Source: an uncultured Lachnospiraceae bacterium (GTDB lineage Bacteria; Bacillota; Clostridia; Lachnospirales; Lachnospiraceae). Taken from it: 64,000 nucleotides of DNA. Positions within the stretch are counted from its first letter, which is position 1. Each line of letters begins with the position of its first letter. The DNA lies in the NCBI GenBank assembly GCA_902793685.1, contig CADBEN010000007.1, positions 1-64,000 of the forward strand, given 5' to 3'. The notes below the pieces were generated by a model, which saw only the letters and a program-made list of their open reading frames with translations, was not told the origin of the DNA and made no database searches. Below are positions 24,603 through 32,200 of the stretch, piece by piece. Both the position numbers and the translations under genes were made by a program.

Positions 24603-24657
24603 AGCGGTACAGCCGCCGGCAGTCAATCACTTGCCGGGAGCTGTACCGCTCGTTTTT
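24603..24657. terminator. Bidirectional terminator, kinase / hydrolase
   Basis: AGCGGTACAG (24603-24612) pairs with CTGTACCGCT (24641-24650), extended by GCCGGCA/TGCCGGG pairing, followed on the plus strand by CGTTTTTATC. It separates the convergent kinase and MBL-fold genes. Confidence 0.85.
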
Positions 24658-24689
24658 ATCTCAGTTCCTGTCAGAGCCGCAGGCCCTTG

Positions 24690-25718
24690 TTACACTGCCG
24701 GACTCCACAGCGGGACTCCGTCCTCATTTTCTTTGCTGACGACCAGGCCGCGCCGCTCCAGGAACGCGAGGCACGCATAGGTCTTCATCCATATCAGAAT
24801 GAACTGCTGCCGCATGGCAGGGCTGATCTCCTTCCCGAACTGCCCGTAGGCCCGGCGGGACACGCCCCACACGCAGAGCGGCTTTTCGGCATTCTTCAGG
24901 CAGTCCTGGATGATCCGGAGCTTTTCCGTATAATTCCCGACGACCTTGTCGATGTCCGCTCCCGGATTCCGGAAGGGAACGCCGTGGCCCGGGATGAACA
25001 GACAGTCCGAGTACTCATGCTTTACCGCCCGCATGGAAGTGAAATAGTCCTCCAGCGCGTCCGGATAGTTTCCGCTGTCCCGGACGATGGACGCGACGCC
25101 GTTAAGCAGCTGGTCCCCGCTGAAGATCAGCTTTTTCTCCCGATCCAGGAGTCCCATCTGTCCGCGGGTATGTCCCGGCAGCGGCACCAGTTCGAAGGTG
25201 TAATCCCCGTAGGAGACCGTCTCTCCCGGGGACAGGGGTTCCCAGGAAAACTCCCAGCAGTGCTCAAATCCGCGGATAAAGAAGTCGCCCGCCTTCCAGA
25301 ATTCCTCGTAGATCTCCGGCGCGGACATCTTCAGCCCCAGCCTCCGGTAGAACGCTTCCCGGCGCTCCTGATCCATGAAATCAAATTCCATGATCTCCCG
25401 GGTCTGCATGTCCACCGGGTTTACGAAGACCCGGGCGCCCTTCTCATTCAGGATGTGGGCCAGTCCCACGTGGTCCCGGTGCGCGTGCGTGATGATGCAG
25501 TCCAGGTCCTGCCAGCGGATCCCCAGTTCCTCCAGATCCCTGCTCATCAGGCTCAGCCCGTCGGGGGAGACCCCCTCCGGCATGCCTGCGTCCACCATCA
25601 GGCTGCGGCCGCTGCCCGGAATATAGCTGTAGTTCAGCTGCGGCACCGCATACCATCCGGTCCGGAAATCCCGTATAAAGACTCCGGGGCAGACCTCTTT
25701 CAACATCGCTTCGCCCAT
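24690..25718 (-). CDS. MBL-fold metallo-hydrolase
   Basis: A 342-aa zinc hydrolase of the metallo-beta-lactamase superfamily. The HxHxDH metal motif is visible as THAHRDHVGL; further ligands are in LPGHTRGQMGL (His), FSGDQLL (Asp) and the late FIPGHGVPF (His). Length and the extra C-terminal helical region (about 250-340) fit the glyoxalase-II-like group with a winged-helix tail. The substrate cannot be assigned. GAAGGTG precedes the ATG. It is the last gene of a probable operon with the ROK kinase (42-nt gap), DUF5711 and coiled-coil genes. Confidence 0.85.
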   Translation of the reverse strand: MGEAMLKEVCPGVFIRDFRTGWYAVPQLNYSYIPGSGRSLMVDAGMPEGVSPDGLSLMSRDLEELGIRWQDLDCIITHAHRDHVGLAHILNEKGARVFVNPVDMQTREIMEFDFMDQERREAFYRRLGLKMSAPEIYEEFWKAGDFFIRGFEHCWEFSWEPLSPGETVSYGDYTFELVPLPGHTRGQMGLLDREKKLIFSGDQLLNGVASIVRDSGNYPDALEDYFTSMRAVKHEYSDCLFIPGHGVPFRNPGADIDKVVGNYTEKLRIIQDCLKNAEKPLCVWGVSRRAYGQFGKEISPAMRQQFILIWMKTYACLAFLERRGLVVSKENEDGVPLWSPAV

Positions 25719-25760
25719 GACAGCACCTTCTTCACAGCATTCTTTTTTATATCATTCTAT

Positions 25761-26708
25761 TTACAGCACCATCTTCACGGCGCCGTAGATCCCCGCATCG
25801 TTCCCGAGAGAAGCCAGCACAACACGTCCCCGGTTCTTCGAGATCGGGGTGAAGGAATCGTAATACTTCCGGATCTTGTCCAGGAGATAATCGCCGGCCC
25901 GGGAGACGCCGCCGCCGATGATGAACACGTCCGGGTCCACCGTCAGCGCGATCGTGGAAACCGCAAGGCCAAGGTACCGCGCCACCGTCTCTATCGTCTC
26001 GTCCGCCAGGGCATCGCCCGATTTCCCGAGATCACAGATGGTCCGGCAGGAGATCTGGTCTCCGTACTCCCGCATTCCGGAAGGCTCCGTGCTCTTCTGC
26101 ATCATCCGCTTTGCCTCGCGGACGATGCCGGTGGCGCTCGCCACCTGCTCAAGACAGCCGTAGCCGCCGCAGTTGCACTGCTCCGGCTCTCCGTCCCGCA
26201 CATGGATGTGTCCGATCTCGCCGCCGAGGCCGTGCCGTCCGGCGACGATCTTTCCGTGATGGATGACGCCGCCGCCGACACCGGTGCCCAGCGTCACCAT
26301 GACCGCATCCTCCGCGCCTTCTCCGCCGCCCTTCCAGGCTTCGCCGAGGGCAGCGACGTTGGCGTCATTTCCAAGCTCCACCGGCACGCCGCCCATAAGG
26401 TCTGACAGCTGTCTCGCCGGATAAAGGTCATGCCAGTGAAGATTGACGCAGACCTCCACATATCCGTCCGGCTGGACCGGCCCCGGCACGCCCATACCGA
26501 TCCCGATCAGGTCGTCTTCCCTGATCTCTTCCTTCTCCATCTCGCCGCGCAGACTCCGGGCAATGTCCGGGATCACGTTCACACAGTCGTCCGTCCGGTC
26601 TGTGGGGATCTCCCACTTCCGGATCAGTTCTCCTTCCGAGGTAAAAAATCCCAGCTTTACGGAAGTTCCTCCCAGATCTACTCCGAATGCATATTTCCCT
26701 TTTTTCAT
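25761..26708 (-). CDS. ROK family kinase, probable glucokinase
   Basis: A 315-aa sugar kinase. The N-terminal ATP-binding motif is FGVDLGGTSVKLG. The ROK signature follows (GGEIGHIHV then a zinc-site cluster EQCNCGGYGCLEQVAS), with the sugar-binding ELGNDANVAALGE containing the catalytic Asp region. The C-terminal part has VDPDVFIIGGGVSRAGDYLL. The closest functional match is Firmicutes glucokinase GlcK, which phosphorylates glucose for glycolysis; another hexose cannot be excluded. The start at 26708 follows AGGGGGAAACC. The 31-residue upstream extension crosses a repetitive Arg-rich stretch and is rejected. Confidence 0.88.
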   Translation of the reverse strand: MKKGKYAFGVDLGGTSVKLGFFTSEGELIRKWEIPTDRTDDCVNVIPDIARSLRGEMEKEEIREDDLIGIGMGVPGPVQPDGYVEVCVNLHWHDLYPARQLSDLMGGVPVELGNDANVAALGEAWKGGGEGAEDAVMVTLGTGVGGGVIHHGKIVAGRHGLGGEIGHIHVRDGEPEQCNCGGYGCLEQVASATGIVREAKRMMQKSTEPSGMREYGDQISCRTICDLGKSGDALADETIETVARYLGLAVSTIALTVDPDVFIIGGGVSRAGDYLLDKIRKYYDSFTPISKNRGRVVLASLGNDAGIYGAVKMVL

Positions 26709-26760
26709 GGTTTCCCCCTGTACCGTTCTTTCCGCAGCCTTTTCAATGCGCCGCCGTCTC

Positions 26761-26835
26761 CCGCAGGCACTCCGCCTGACGCCAAGAGTTTCCGCAGGCA
26801 CTCCGTCTGCCGCCGACAGTTACCGCAGACGCACT
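26761..26835. repeat. Short direct repeats between ROK and DUF5711 genes
   Basis: CCGCAGGCACTCCG occurs at 26761-26774 and 26792-26805. A degenerate third copy (CCGCAGACGCACTCC) lies at 26823-26837 inside the last codons of the DUF5711 gene. The spacing of about 31 nt suggests small tandem duplications of the gene end. Confidence 0.6.
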
Positions 26836-28061
26836 CCCTTCACGTTGGAAGTGCCTGCCATGATAAACTCTCCCGGCACAGAACCGGTCCGCATCTGCGC
26901 CACCGGGAAATCCAGATCGCCGTGGAATTTTTCTGTCCCCGCCATGTTGACGATCATCGCCTCGTTGGAAGAGAACAGGAAAACATAATCCCCGCTGACC
27001 GATGCGGCGGAATAGTTCATGCTGAACTCTTTTGAAAGCACCTGCGACCCGTCCGGTTTATACACCTCCAGGCGGTAACGCTCGGCGGAGGCGGAATTGT
27101 TCAGGACCACGCAGACATACTCATTATTGTAGAACAGCGTCCGGATCTCATCTGCCTCGTCCACCTGCTTCACAAGTTCCGGGGAAGTACGGTTCCGGCG
27201 GGAGAAAAAGCTGAGTCCCGCGGTGGATGCCGCAAAGCACCAGGTGCCGTCCATACAGCAGACGTCCGCGATCAGGCTGCCGGTAAAGGGCTCGTCGAAC
27301 CCTCCCACCAGACGGTTCGGAATGTTCTTTCCCACCTCGGAGAAATCATAGAAAACCACACGCCCGGATAATTCCCCGCCGCTCAGGTACTGATACCCGA
27401 CCATCAGGCCTGTACCGTCCGGCGAAAGCGAAAGGTCCGTCGGATAGCCGTCGCCGGCAAGGATCGATTTGATGGTGATGTCAAGCTCCGTGCCGTTCTT
27501 GTCGTAAAAACAGATATAGCTTGCGGTGGAATCCTCCTCGATCACCGCCACAGTCCCGTTCCCGGAGACTGCCGCGCGGGTCAGGGGCCGGAGCGTTTCC
27601 GCGGAGCCGGTCCGTCCGGCAACGCTGTAGATCCGCACGCTGATTCCCTGCCGGTCCGCGATCACCGCGCATTCCCCGCTGATGTCGATCATGGGGTTCT
27701 TCATTTCATAGGTATCGACCCAGAGCTCATCTCCCTTGCCGGAGATGAAAGTGACGCCGTCCTTGGAGTACTTCAGCAGTCCGCCGCTGAAGGGCTCGTA
27801 CCCCACCAGGCTTCCCTGGCTCACATCCTTCTGCCACTCTACGGAATAAGTGGTGTAGGAAGCGTATCTCCGGAGAAGCAGGATCACTGCCGCGCCGAGG
27901 AGAACGAAAAGAAGCACGGCAAGGATCGCTCTCCGCCGTGTTCTTCTGACCCGTTTCTGTTCCGCCCGGATCTCACCCTCGTCCGCGGCGTCTTCCTCCG
28001 CGAAGCGGCGTCCGGCCGGAACAGACCGGATATTTGACTGCTGCCATCTTCTGTCTGCCAT
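26820..28061 (-). CDS. DUF5711 family membrane-anchored protein
   Basis: A 413-aa protein of the DUF5711 family, common in Lachnospiraceae and of unknown function. A basic, disordered N terminus leads to one membrane span (about 48-68), so most of the protein lies outside the membrane. The remainder is beta-rich with repeated strand motifs like a beta-propeller (GLLKYSKDGVTFISG, YEMKNPMIDIS, LSLSPDGTGLMVGY). The start at 28061 avoids overlap with the upstream gene; the Met at 28103 would overlap it by 32 nt. Both upstream Shine-Dalgarno sites are weak, so the start is uncertain. It lies between the coiled-coil and ROK genes in a leftward operon. Confidence 0.75.
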   Translation of the reverse strand: MADRRWQQSNIRSVPAGRRFAEEDAADEGEIRAEQKRVRRTRRRAILAVLLFVLLGAAVILLLRRYASYTTYSVEWQKDVSQGSLVGYEPFSGGLLKYSKDGVTFISGKGDELWVDTYEMKNPMIDISGECAVIADRQGISVRIYSVAGRTGSAETLRPLTRAAVSGNGTVAVIEEDSTASYICFYDKNGTELDITIKSILAGDGYPTDLSLSPDGTGLMVGYQYLSGGELSGRVVFYDFSEVGKNIPNRLVGGFDEPFTGSLIADVCCMDGTWCFAASTAGLSFFSRRNRTSPELVKQVDEADEIRTLFYNNEYVCVVLNNSASAERYRLEVYKPDGSQVLSKEFSMNYSAASVSGDYVFLFSSNEAMIVNMAGTEKFHGDLDFPVAQMRTGSVPGEFIMAGTSNVKGVRLR

Positions 28062-28071
28062 GAATTCTCTG

Positions 28072-29184
28072 TCAGCCCTTCTGCTGTCTCTTTCTGTACT
28101 CATCCACCGCTTCGCTGATGTTCCGGACCTGTCCCTCCGCCATGATGTCGGAAAGCGCCTGGAGGCGTTCCCGCGTCATGTTTTCCTTACCGAGGTAGAC
28201 CTCGTAATCGTCAGCCATGGCAAGCGTCCTGGTCTGACGTTCGGAACTCACCTCCTGCAGCCGGCGGGCCGCCACCGCGTGGTCGCTGCTCAGCTGCTCG
28301 ATCCTCGGACGAGCGTTCTGCGTCAGTTCATCTGTGATGATGTTGCGGTTCACGGTCTCAAAGTTCGTGAGGGCTTCCTGTTTCTTTCTGCTCGCCTCGT
28401 TCAGACGCTGGGTGATCTGGGCGATCTCGTCGTCATAGACCGCCAGATCATAGGCCCCGTCATCCGTCTCGTTCGCGATGTTCTGTTCGATCCGCTTCGC
28501 GGTCTTCCGGGCTGCCCGGATCTCGTCCCAGGTATCCCTGCCCATGCGGAGCATCTCCATATGGCCGGGCGGTGTCTTAGTGGCGTTGCTGATGCCGATG
28601 TAGATCCCGCCGAACAGAAGGATCGCCGCCACATAGATTCCCGCCATGACCACCGGGATCTGCCACTTTTCCGGCACCGCCAGGAAATAGACCGCGCAGG
28701 GAACCGCGATAAAGCAGATCACGATCAGAAATACGAGCAGCAGGAAATCCTTGAACCGGTGGGGCATGAACAGGGAATAGTAAAGCCGCGTGGTGGTAAA
28801 GGCGGGCATGTGCTGCTTGCGGAAGGCTTCCTTCATGTTCCTGAGCTTTTCCGCCGCCTCGTCCAGAGGTCCCTTCGTCTCCTCGGCGATCCGGGCCTTC
28901 ACGCTCTGGTTCCGCGCCTTCTCGCGCTTTGCCTGCGCCCTTTTCAGTTCATCCTTCGCCTTCGAGATCTCCCCGTCATAGGTCCGGTTGATCTCATTCA
29001 GGCGCTCTTTGATGCTGCGGTCAATATCCGCCTTAAGTTTTTTCTCTTCCGCCTCCAGCTCGGTGCGCGTCCGCGCCTCCTCGCTCCGAAGCTGGTCCTC
29101 CTCCTGCTTCAGGTTCGCGGTGTCTTCGATCGCCTGCAGGGCTCCGCTGAAAAAACTCTGATAATCAGTGATCGGCTGTGACAT
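28072..29184 (-). CDS. Coiled-coil / two-span membrane protein of unknown function
   Basis: A 370-aa protein I cannot assign to a family. Residues about 20-115 form a highly charged coiled coil (for example ELEAEEKKLKADIDRS). Two membrane spans lie at about 148-170 and 176-196 (DFLLLVFLIVICFIAVP, then VVMAGIYVAAILLFGG). A second long coiled coil runs from about 215 to 365. The symmetry suggests both coils are on the cytoplasmic side as a hairpin anchored by the two spans. GAAAGGAG lies 9 nt before the ATG. It heads the operon with DUF5711, ROK kinase and MBL-fold genes. A scaffold role is possible but unsupported. Confidence 0.65.
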   Translation of the reverse strand: MSQPITDYQSFFSGALQAIEDTANLKQEEDQLRSEEARTRTELEAEEKKLKADIDRSIKERLNEINRTYDGEISKAKDELKRAQAKREKARNQSVKARIAEETKGPLDEAAEKLRNMKEAFRKQHMPAFTTTRLYYSLFMPHRFKDFLLLVFLIVICFIAVPCAVYFLAVPEKWQIPVVMAGIYVAAILLFGGIYIGISNATKTPPGHMEMLRMGRDTWDEIRAARKTAKRIEQNIANETDDGAYDLAVYDDEIAQITQRLNEASRKKQEALTNFETVNRNIITDELTQNARPRIEQLSSDHAVAARRLQEVSSERQTRTLAMADDYEVYLGKENMTRERLQALSDIMAEGQVRNISEAVDEYRKRQQKG

Positions 29185-29301
29185 GCTTCTGTTTCTCCTT
29201 TCTCAAAGAAAGACAGGAAAAAGAAAGTCTGTGATATAATGAACGCACACCCGGCGGCCCTGCCCCGGGCAGGATCCCAGCCAGAATTCCGGGAGGTGCT
29301 T

Positions 29302-29568
29302 ATGTTCCGACTTTGGGGAAAATGTATCCGAAACAATCATCCGGTCCGCGACATTGTGGTGTGCGACGGCGATTATTCCAAAAACCGCACCCGCATGGTC
29401 CTGGACGGACTGACCGCAGTCTGCCGCGCCTTCGATCTCGCCGAGCCCATCTGGCTCGAATCGAACATCGAGGAGTTCCGGCGTCTTTCCCGCACCCGTT
29501 TCCATCAGGACAGCTTTATCGAAACGCTGGATTTTGATTATCTGGAAATACGGGTAATTGAGGAATAA
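29302..29568 (+). CDS. Small conserved-looking hypothetical protein
   Basis: An 88-aa predicted cytoplasmic protein without signal peptide or membrane span. I do not recognise the family. The sequence looks real: GGGAGGTG lies 4 nt before the ATG, codon use matches its neighbours, and it has alternating hydrophobic/charged strands (RDIVVCDGDYSK, FDYLEIRVIEE) consistent with a small alpha/beta fold. The longer reading frame from 29239 lacks a ribosome binding site. It is divergent from the coiled-coil gene and convergent with mtnN. Confidence 0.7.
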   Translation: MFRLWGKCIRNNHPVRDIVVCDGDYSKNRTRMVLDGLTAVCRAFDLAEPIWLESNIEEFRRLSRTRFHQDSFIETLDFDYLEIRVIEE

Positions 29569-29584
29569 TTACAATATACCATAC

Positions 29585-30298
29585 TCAAAGCCGTTTCACC
29601 ATTGCAAGCGTAAGGCGCAGGAAGTGTTTTATCGCCTCATCCTGAAACTTGTCATAAGTCTCCGCCGCCGTGCCGTCGGCGCGGTCGGAAATCGCGCGGA
29701 TGATCAGCCACGGAATGCGGTTGATGTGGGCGACCTGGGCGATCGACGCGCCCTCCATCTCACAGCACCATCCGTCAAAGATCTTCAGGATCTCCGCCTT
29801 TTTCTCCGCACTGGAAACGAACACGTCGCCGCTGGCGACTCTGCCGCGGAACACGCCTGTCTCCGGATTCACCGCACGGCAGCACTCCTCCGCCAGATCA
29901 AGAAGTTCCGGATCCGCCCTGAAAACACTGGTGTCCATCCGCGGGATCACACCCAGGGGATAACCGAAGCCCACGCAGTCAAAATCATGCTGGACCGCAT
30001 CGACTGAGAGGACGATGTCGCCGATCCCCACCTCTTCCCGGAGGCTCCCTGCGATTCCCGTGTTCATGATCGCGTCCACCTGCCAGCGGTCCGCGAGGAT
30101 CTGGGCGCAGGCTGCGGCATTGACTTTACCGATGCCGGAGCAGACCACCACTGCGTCCTTACCGGCCAGCTTTCCTTCGTAAAAGGTCATCCCGGCGCGG
30201 ATCTCGGTGCGGACCTCCGCCATGCTTTCCTTAAGCCCTGAGACCTCTTCTTCCATGGCTCCGATGATTCCGATCCTGCTTAAGACTCTGTCGCTCAT
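29585..30298 (-). CDS. mtnN: 5'-methylthioadenosine/S-adenosylhomocysteine nucleosidase
   Basis: Hydrolyses methylthioadenosine and S-adenosylhomocysteine to adenine and a thioribose product, in methionine salvage and quorum-signal precursor recycling. The 237-aa protein has the family N terminus IGIIGAMEEEVSGLK, the purine nucleosidase core (VVCSGIGKVNAA), MEGASIAQVAHINRIPWLIIRAISD with the catalytic Glu, and DGTAAETYDKF near the end. Length is typical. Upstream GGGAAAA gives only a weak ribosome site. It is convergent with the small 88-aa gene. Confidence 0.94.
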   Translation of the reverse strand: MSDRVLSRIGIIGAMEEEVSGLKESMAEVRTEIRAGMTFYEGKLAGKDAVVVCSGIGKVNAAACAQILADRWQVDAIMNTGIAGSLREEVGIGDIVLSVDAVQHDFDCVGFGYPLGVIPRMDTSVFRADPELLDLAEECCRAVNPETGVFRGRVASGDVFVSSAEKKAEILKIFDGWCCEMEGASIAQVAHINRIPWLIIRAISDRADGTAAETYDKFQDEAIKHFLRLTLAMVKRL

Positions 30299-30340
30299 TG
30301 CTTTTTTTCCCTCATGCTTTTATGATGATGTCAAGGTAAG

Positions 30341-30376
30341 ATTTTTTTATGTGGGAGCGACAGCTCCCACTGACAT
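30341..30376. repeat. Hairpin between mtnN and murG
   Basis: GTGGGAGC (30351-30358) pairs with GCTCCCAC (30363-30370) around a GACA loop, with flanking TATG/CATA pairing after a two-base bulge and a T-run on the left (30342-30348). It lies in the region shared by two divergent genes. It resembles the hairpin at 512-543. Confidence 0.6.
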
Positions 30377-30412
30377 AATATAACACAGAACAGCTGCAGT
30401 GGAGGTTATTCC

Positions 30413-31609
30413 ATGCCGAAAATCATCCTTACCGGCGGCGGTACTGCCGGCCACGTCACACCGAACATCGCCCTCCTTCCCGGTCTTAAGGAAGCAGGGT
30501 TTGAGATCCTCTATATCGGCTCCTACGAAGGTATCGAAAAGCGTCTGATCGAGCGCGAGGGGATCGAATACCGCGGCATTTCCACCGGAAAGCTGCGCAG
30601 ATACTTTGACGTGAAGAACTTCACCGACCCCTTCCGGGTCCTGATGGGCTTCCGCGAGGCGTCGAAGATCATCAAAGAATTCCAGCCGGACGTCGTCTTC
30701 TCCAAGGGCGGCTATGTTTCCGTGCCCGTGGTCCGGGCCGCCGGCATGAGGCACATCCCGGTGGTGATCCACGAGTCCGACATGACGCCGGGCCTGGCCA
30801 ACAAGCTCTCCTACGGGGCTGCGAAGACCATCTGCTGCAATTTCCCGGAGACCGTCCAGTATCTCCCGGCGGACAAGGCGCTGGTGACCGGCTCCCCGAT
30901 CCGCGCGGAACTGCTGTCCGGCTCAAAAGAGCGGGGCTATGAGCTGACCGGGGTCGCCAAAGACCGTCCGGTGCTCATGGTCATCGGGGGAAGCCTCGGC
31001 TCCCGCGCCGTGAACGAAGCCGTGCGCGCCGCCCTGCCGGAGCTCCTGAAGGAATTCTCCGTGGTGCATCTCTGCGGCAAGGGGAACATCGATGAGAGCC
31101 TGAATGACATCGAAAACTATCACCAGTATGAGTACGTCTCCGACGACCTGAAGGATCTTTTCGCCCTGGCGGACATCATGATCAGCCGCGCCGGCGCGAA
31201 CTCCATCTGCGAGATCCTGGAACTGAAAAAACCCAACGTCCTGATCCCCCTCTCCGCCGCCGCAAGCCGCGGAGACCAGATCCTGAATGCCATGTCCTTT
31301 GAAAAGCAGGGCTACTCCTGCCTCCTCGAGGAGGAAGATATGACCCCGGAGACGCTGATCGAGGCGGTGAACGAGACCTGGGCAAAGAGGGATGAATATA
31401 TTGCCGCCATGGAGCAGAGCCCTGCGGGCAACGCGGTCTCCACGATCCTGGATCTCCTGATCCGCACCGCCGCCGGAGAAACGGAGGAAGATGCGGAAAC
31501 TGCCGGAGATCCGGATGACACCGCGGAAGAGGCTTTGGAAGGTACAGATGTCGCCGCGGAAGAGGAAGCAGAAGCGCCGGCTGACAACGAGGAGGACGCC
31601 GAATCCTGA
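30413..31609 (+). CDS. murG: UDP-GlcNAc:undecaprenyl-PP-MurNAc-pentapeptide transferase MurG, with acidic tail
   Basis: Adds GlcNAc to lipid I to make lipid II on the inner face of the membrane. The 398-aa protein has the N-terminal GGGTAGHVTPN motif (8-18), the HESDMTPGLANK region, the MVIGGSLGSRAVN C-domain start and the sugar-nucleotide site SRAGANSICEILELKKPNVLIPL. Residues about 353-398 form an acidic, low-complexity tail (many Glu/Asp/Ala) beyond the usual family end. GGAGG precedes the ATG. The peptidase gene begins 3 nt downstream, so the two are co-transcribed. Confidence 0.95.
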   Translation: MPKIILTGGGTAGHVTPNIALLPGLKEAGFEILYIGSYEGIEKRLIEREGIEYRGISTGKLRRYFDVKNFTDPFRVLMGFREASKIIKEFQPDVVFSKGGYVSVPVVRAAGMRHIPVVIHESDMTPGLANKLSYGAAKTICCNFPETVQYLPADKALVTGSPIRAELLSGSKERGYELTGVAKDRPVLMVIGGSLGSRAVNEAVRAALPELLKEFSVVHLCGKGNIDESLNDIENYHQYEYVSDDLKDLFALADIMISRAGANSICEILELKKPNVLIPLSAAASRGDQILNAMSFEKQGYSCLLEEEDMTPETLIEAVNETWAKRDEYIAAMEQSPAGNAVSTILDLLIRTAAGETEEDAETAGDPDDTAEEALEGTDVAAEEEAEAPADNEEDAES

Positions 31610-31612
31610 TCC

Positions 31613-32179
31613 ATGGAAGAGAAATTATACATCACCGTCATCCGCAGCCGGCGGAAGACCATGGCCCTCGAGATCACCCGGGACCGGAAGGTTCTGGTCC
31701 GGATCCCGATGGGCGCTCCGCACCGGGAGGTCGAAGCCTTTGTCCGGTCCAGAGAAGACTGGATCCGGAAGACGCTGCTGAGACTGGAAATGCAGGAAGC
31801 CGCGGAGCCTGCCGGAGAACAGCTCAGCATGGAAGAGATCCGGGATCTGGCTTCCCGGGCCCTGGAATGGTTTCCCGGACGGGTCGCTTTCTATGCGCCC
31901 CTGGTGGGCGTCTCCTACGGACGGATCACGGTCCGGAACCAGAAGACCCGCTGGGGCAGCTGTTCCGGCGCCGGGAATCTGAATTTCAACTGTCTTCTCA
32001 TGCTCGCCCCGGAGGAAGTACGGGATTACGTCATTGTCCACGAGCTCTGCCACCGGCTGGAAATGAACCACTCCGCCCGCTTCTGGCGGGAGGTCGGCCG
32101 GGTCCTCCCGGACTGGAAGGAGTGGAAAAAGTGGCTGACTGAGCACGGCACGGCGCTGATGCGGCGGATGACAGGCTAA
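31613..32179 (+). CDS. YgjP/SprT-type zinc metallopeptidase
   Basis: A 188-aa protein of the YgjP-like (DUF45) metal-dependent hydrolase group. It has the zinc motif HELCHRLEMNHSARFW, preceded by the conserved TRWGSCSGAGNLNFN segment. An N-terminal beta-rich part (YITVIRSRRKTMALEI) is typical of the family. No signal peptide, so a cytoplasmic enzyme; its substrate is unknown. It starts 3 nt after murG and has no separate strong ribosome site, so it is probably translated by coupling. Confidence 0.88.
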   Translation: MEEKLYITVIRSRRKTMALEITRDRKVLVRIPMGAPHREVEAFVRSREDWIRKTLLRLEMQEAAEPAGEQLSMEEIRDLASRALEWFPGRVAFYAPLVGVSYGRITVRNQKTRWGSCSGAGNLNFNCLLMLAPEEVRDYVIVHELCHRLEMNHSARFWREVGRVLPDWKEWKKWLTEHGTALMRRMTG

Positions 32180-32200
32180 AACAGGAAAGAAGGACTGAAC

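Noticed and set aside
24690-25718. Beta-lactam resistance enzyme
   Set aside because: The fold has the HxHxDH motif, but length, C-terminal helical domain and lack of a signal peptide fit the general MBL hydrolase group rather than a beta-lactamase.
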